64,000 bases of DNA from Cliona cf. orientalis (taxonomy: Eukaryota; Porifera; Demospongiae; Clionaida; Clionaidae): positions 744,001 through 808,000 of the forward strand of contig OZ005693.1 of assembly GCA_963930775.1 (NCBI GenBank), written 5' to 3'. The translations under genes and the position numbers were made by a program. The notes beneath the pieces are model-generated. The model saw only the letters and a list, made by a program, of their open reading frames with translations. It had not been told where the DNA came from and did not search any database. Below, piece after piece: positions 59,575-64,000 of this stretch; positions within the stretch are counted from its first letter, which is position 1, and each line of letters begins with the position of its first letter.

Positions 59575-61090
59575 TGACTCGGAAGATCCTATTGATATGT
59601 ATGATACTTCCTCTACTCCAAACCACACCCATTTAGCTACCAAACCACACCCTATTTCGCTAGAATATTTGTCTAGTCCATTCCCATGGCATGCACTTAC
59701 CTTTTTCTTCATCCTGGCAGCTGCTCTCAATTTGTACATATTCTTTTCCTTCTGATCTGGTATTAAATTTTATCATCTGTCTGTCTATTCTCAAGCGTAG
59801 CAATTATTATTCACAATTATTACATTCTATTCCCATGATGCTGTAATAAAATGTAACCTACAACTGTGCCATAATTATAATGTGTAATGTAGCGTCTAAT
59901 TATTAATCCATTCTCTTTTCAGTGAGAAATCTATCCTTCCACCAATCGATAGCTATAGTCTATGTTCTCCATCATGTGGTGTAATTAAATAATTCATGGT
60001 CACGCTTTGGACTAACAAAATTGTCTGCTCTAAGTGTCTAATTTTTCCATCAAGAATGCTACGCTATAGTCTCAGCTTTTCCCACACAATCTGTCTATCG
60101 TGTCATGTGACCTGTCCTGGCTTGGCTGTCTATCGTGTCATGTGACCTGGCCTGGCTTGGGCGTCAGTCGACCAATAACCCTATCCCCCCATCTCCCAAT
60201 AACACGATTACGTCATCCTCGCCAAGTAAGGCCTACTGCGTCTCTTTCTTCTTTTACACTATTAATGCCTAGTTACATAAAACTAATTTGATTAATGTCA
60301 GCTGTTAGTCTGTAACTCAATCCACCCACTATATAGCTATCTCTCTCTCAGTAGAATAGCAGTGTCTTAATGATATTATAGTATGCATTCCAACTGCTGT
60401 AAGTCTTCTGCTGTAGTGTTCTTGTTGGTCTTCTGTGTCGGGTATGTTGACACGTTAGACGCAGCTACTAATGAATGCAATGGATGCTGATAGTCTAATA
60501 TAACGGTAAATGGATACTATGAGTAGTAATGATTGATTAATATAACCCGGCTTGCATGGTATGATGGGCGCACATTATTTCTACAGTGTCATGGCTTTGG
60601 CGAGGATGGTGGTGAGCATTTTAGCATGAATTGTGGCAGGAATATTAAATTTTAATTGAGTTTTGTCTCCGGCCCATGTTTGTGGTGTATAATTATGCAT
60701 AATTAGATAAAAGCTCTGCTATCTATAATAATATTATTGTAATGGTACAATGAATAACATGAGCCTGTACATGTTCAGGGTGATTCAATCTGCTGTTTTT
60801 GGAATAAGTAAAATTAATTCTATTATGGTATAGCTATAGGATTTTCATTTTCCCCCCATCATGGTATAGTCACATTGAAGTCACGATCCAACTATTTTCT
60901 TCCCGCCTCTAAAAATCTGTCATGCAGTAGTTGGCTTGTTAACTAATAATTAACTAATCTTGTCCTATAATTATCTCTTAAAGACAAATTTTGATGTGTG
61001 AATAACAAGGGATGATTTGTATGAGACAAATGACCTTCACACAGCTAGTCTTAATCAGCAGTTGCTGAATAATAATTATTATATCAGTCT

Positions 61091-61558
61091 CCGGAGGAAG
61101 GCTGGTGGGCAGGTACCACCCTGTATTTTTTGCTTATAGTACCCCCGGCCCCTTCCCCCACCCAAAAGAATCGTCTTCCTATAATAATATTATGCTTCTG
61201 TATAAATATTACGCCTGGTAAGGAGGACCAAGTATGTGACATAAGTAATACAGTTAAACCCCTCTAAAGCGGACACCATTCAAAGTACAAAACACCTCCA
61301 CCAACATTATATACTTATTCATGAGTAATTTATGATTCCCTGCATTGAGGAAGGGGGCCAGGTATACCACCCTATATTTTTTGGCTTATAGCATCCCTCC
61401 CCCACCAAAAAAAATCAAATTATTTTTATTATCTTCCTATAATAATTATGCTTCTGTATAATAATCACGCCTGGTAAGAAGGACCAAGTATGCGACATAA
61501 GTAATTAAAGTACAAAAACACTTCCACCAACATTAAATACGCTTATTCAAGAGTAATT
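61091..61558. repeat. Tandem duplication of a ~245-bp segment
   Basis: Copy 1 at about 61091-61331 and copy 2 at about 61342-61558 share ACCACCCTGTATTTTTTG-like sequence, TATGCTTCTGTATAA, CACGCCTGGTAAGAAGGACC-like sequence and CACTTCCACCAACATTA-like sequence, with many substitutions. Copy 1 alone carries the block CCCCTCTAAAGCGGACACC. Confidence 0.75.
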
Positions 61559-62507
61559 AAGATTGAAATGTCGTGTATAGAGCTATTGGCTTGGCATGAT
61601 GATTAACACTGTACATGAACACTACACTGTATTATTCCCCGCATTGAGCTATAGTGTGGTTGTAGCTGCCAGCTCAGCGATTGAGGGCTGGCTGAATCGA
61701 TGTGTGTGCATGTGCTATGGCTTCTTAGATGTAGTTCAACACATGGGCAGCTGCAAGTGATTATATTAAATACTCAGTTGTGAGCAAAATCTTGGCCCCA
61801 GCACCTGCCAAGAAAACAATTACACAAGAATTTAATGTCCGAGAGAGAGAAAACACTTACCCGGCCTGATGATTTAGCAGCAGTGGCTTGTATTAAATTT
61901 TAGGTGGAATGGGAATGAGCCCGGCCAGTGGCTGTTCATGCAAGGCTACAAGTTGTTTTGTTGATGCCACGAAGCCACTGGTCATCTAATCTATACTCAC
62001 TATCACCATGGCAACACAGCCACATGTGTACAGCCAAGTCAAGTTTGAGCAATATCTCACATGAGAACGAGGAACACACTCTACCACCGGGTGGGTCACC
62101 CTCCCTATCAGTGCAATTCTTTGTATGCCTACAGCGATGGGGGAAAATACTCTCAGCACTGTAATAACAATAATATAGCTTAAAGCGTCCACCCTGCCCA
62201 CATCAGTGCACCACATCACAGCTGCATCAATACTCCAGCCACGTACACATCACCAGATCCTCTTCCTCAATATAATTATGATTAAGATTATGTCTGTCCC
62301 TTTTGTCATAATAAATTATAATTGCCCCGGCCCTATTGGTATACACACGTGTGGCAGAAAAATAATTGTTCAAAAAACAGCCGTATCTCTTCAACTGCAC
62401 AGCAAAAAATGGGGTGAAATACGGGAAATACGAATTCCCGTCAATTTCTGCTAACGGGAAAATCAACGGGCATTGACGGGCTGAGAATTTGACGGTACCG
62501 CGCAATT

Positions 62508-62671
62508 TCCCGTCTCGATATCTGCGGTGGTGACCGCAGCAAAAACGGGCGCCGTTTGAGGCACCGTCTTTTACCGCAACCAAAAACGGTCCTACGCAGT
62601 TCCCCGTCTTGATATAACTGTAGTAAAGACGGGCACTGGTTGTACCGTCTTTTACCTGGCCAAAATACGGT
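62508..62671. repeat. Duplicated GC-rich block with dyad
   Basis: Two diverged units, each with CCCGTCTcGATAT, AAAGACGGGC-like and ACCGTCTTTTACC sequence (about 62508-62592 and 62600-62671). The first contains the dyad TGCGGTGGTGACCGCA. May be a promoter array or part of a repeat. Confidence 0.55.
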
Positions 62672-62840
62672 GTGGAAGATCGGCCGTCATACTGTACACG
62701 TCATATACGCATGCGTATTGGAGTCAAATTCAAATCTGGCAAAGAGAAATGGCGGCTGGGGTTGCCGAGTGTGAATCACCACTCAGAATGGTAGCGCTGG
62801 CCTTCTGGTCGTCTGTACGAGGTTATTTTTCACTTCAACC

Positions 62841-62914
62841 ATGGTAGAAGTCGCATTCTCTGGTGAGTGGAGGGCACGGACGAAGAACACGTGGCCAGGC
62901 AGCTCACTGCACGA
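62841..62914 (+). other. Possible first coding exon of a gene running off the right edge
   Basis: ATG at 62841 opens 24 codons (MVEVAFSGEWRARTKNTWPG...) up to a strong donor GAG|GTAAGT at 62914/62915. Upstream lies TACGCATGCGTA (62706-62717), like the NRF1-type palindromes at other promoters here. A second ATG at 62751 (ATGGCGGCTGG) closes soon. No downstream exon is visible before the satellite, so this is tentative. Confidence 0.3.
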
Positions 62915-63019
62915 GGTAAGTGTATGAGGGAGTTCAATATAGAATAGAGACAGAAATGGGACGCATCTTGTGTGTATGTGAACACCATAGGTTGGCTTAT
63001 TTTATGAACATGCCGGTAG

Positions 63020-64000
63020 GATACCCTATCAGCTTCTCAGACCCACCATACTCGAGGGGTCCTATCATGGTGTGCGTGAGACAAAAGAACCAGGCTTACT
63101 GAGAGGGTGTGTATATATATGTACTAATCTGCTAAGCATTGAGCATATAGGTTAGAGGGATCTTTGCTGTCAGGATGTCCCATCCTTTCGTCAGCTTCTC
63201 GATAAGATGTCCCATCTCAAGTCGAGGGGTCCCTACGTGTGTGCGTGTGAAAACAAACTTGTCGAGTGTGCGTGTACATGTATTAATCTGCTGAGCATTG
63301 AGCATATAGGTTAGAGGGATCTTTGCTGTCAGGATGTCCCATCCTTTCGTCAGCTTCTCGATAAGATGTCCCATCTCAAGTCGAGGGGTCCCTACGTGTG
63401 TGCGTGAGAAAACAAATTTGTCGAGTGTGTGTGTACATGAACTAATCTGCTGAGCATTGAGCATATAGGTTAGAGGGATCTTTGCTGTCAGGATGTCCCA
63501 TCCTTTCGTCAGCTTCTCGATAAGATGTCCCATCTCAAGTCGAGGGGTCCCTACGTGTGTGCGTGAGAAAACAAATTTGTCGAGTGTGTGTGTACATGAA
63601 CTAATCTGCTGAGCATTGAGCATATAGGTTAGAGGGATCTTTGCTGTCAGGATGTCCCATCCTTTCGTCAGCTTCTCGATAAGATGTCCTATCTCAAGTC
63701 GAGGGGTCCCTACGTGTGTGCGTGAGAAAACAAACTTGTCGAGTGTGCATGTACATGTACTGAAATGCTGAGCATTGAGCATATAGGTTAGAGGGATCTT
63801 TGCTGTCAGGATGTCCCATCCTTTTGTCAGCTTCTCGATAAGATGTCCCATCTCAAGTTGAGGGGTCCCTACGTGTGTGCGTGAGAAAACAAATCTGTCG
63901 AGTGTGTGTACATGTACTAATCTGCTGAGCATTGAGCATATAGGTTAGAGGGATCTTTGCTGTCAGGATGTCCCATCCTTTTGTCAGCTTCTCGATAAGA
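63020..64000. repeat. 159-bp tandem satellite continuing past the window
   Basis: AGCATTGAGCATATAGG occurs at 63135, 63294, 63453, 63612, 63771 and 63928: period 159 bp four times, then 157. A diverged partial unit lies at about 63020-63134. Because 159 is divisible by three, the minus strand is open for 266 codons over five units (63132-63932) with a 53-residue repeat containing EKLTKGWDILTAKIPLTYML. The open frame closes at the left unit by one G-to-A change and shifts at the 157-bp unit. I treat it as satellite DNA; a coding repeat is possible but unsupported. Confidence 0.9.

Larger units (their letters stand above)
59575..62700. other. Intergenic region without a supported gene
   Basis: AT-rich, with only short open frames. 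Visible structure: a short direct repeat CTATCGTGTCATGTGACCTG at about 60094 and 60130, a tandem duplication at 61091-61558, and GC-richer duplicated blocks at 62508-62671. The NSMCE3-like 3' UTR must lie at the left end. Confidence 0.5.

Overview
This is animal nuclear DNA, most likely from a sponge (Porifera). Genes are split by many short AT-rich GT-AG introns. The gene set is metazoan: p38 MAP kinase, a LAP2-like LEM protein, PXK, a MAGE/NSMCE3 protein, CFAP54 and rhodopsin-like GPCRs. Genes lie close together, often head to head, and introns are full of small terminal-inverted-repeat elements. The species cannot be named from the sequence alone. I found no virus-like element, rRNA or tRNA gene.

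Layout. 1-6520 (+): two tandem copies of an unrecognised gene; the second is complete (19 exons, 678 codons, CHORD-like zinc module), the first enters from the left edge. 6721-8876 (+): p38 MAP kinase, 9 exons, 361 aa. 9093-24916 (-): CFAP54, about 27 exons and about 3,200 aa, with a candidate RFX X-box just upstream. 25836-29315 (-): RFT1, 8 exons, 565 aa. 29498-36174 (+): head to head with RFT1, a divergent ThiM/hydroxyethylthiazole-kinase-like protein split by a Ser/Pro-rich insert and apparently without its catalytic motif. 36742-38605 (-) LAP2-like LEM protein and 38744-40989 (+) APEX2 share a 138-bp divergent promoter with a perfect E2F palindrome and an NRF1-like palindrome. 41059-41733 (-): intronless alpha-like GST. 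41916-46609 (-): PXK, 14 exons, 594 aa. 46804-59574 (+): MAGE-family NSMCE3-like gene, 9 exons, 268 aa, whose fifth intron is about 9.5 kb and contains four intronless GPCR genes on the opposite strand plus a broken GPCR tail. 59575-64000: no confident gene; small duplications, a possible first exon near 62.8-62.9 kb, and a 159-bp tandem satellite running off the right edge.

Exon joins for most genes were checked by hand: exon lengths and phases add up to open frames ending at a stop. CFAP54 exon limits are approximate.

Main observations: a GPCR cluster nested antisense in a MAGE-gene intron; a ThiM-fold protein that looks catalytically dead; at least seven unrelated small inverted-repeat element types that all end in CCGTA next to TA; and promoter motifs that fit their genes (X-box at CFAP54, E2F at APEX2/LAP2 and NSMCE3). 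Genome maintenance genes (APEX2, NSMCE3, LAP2-like) cluster in 36.7-59.6 kb, which may be chance.
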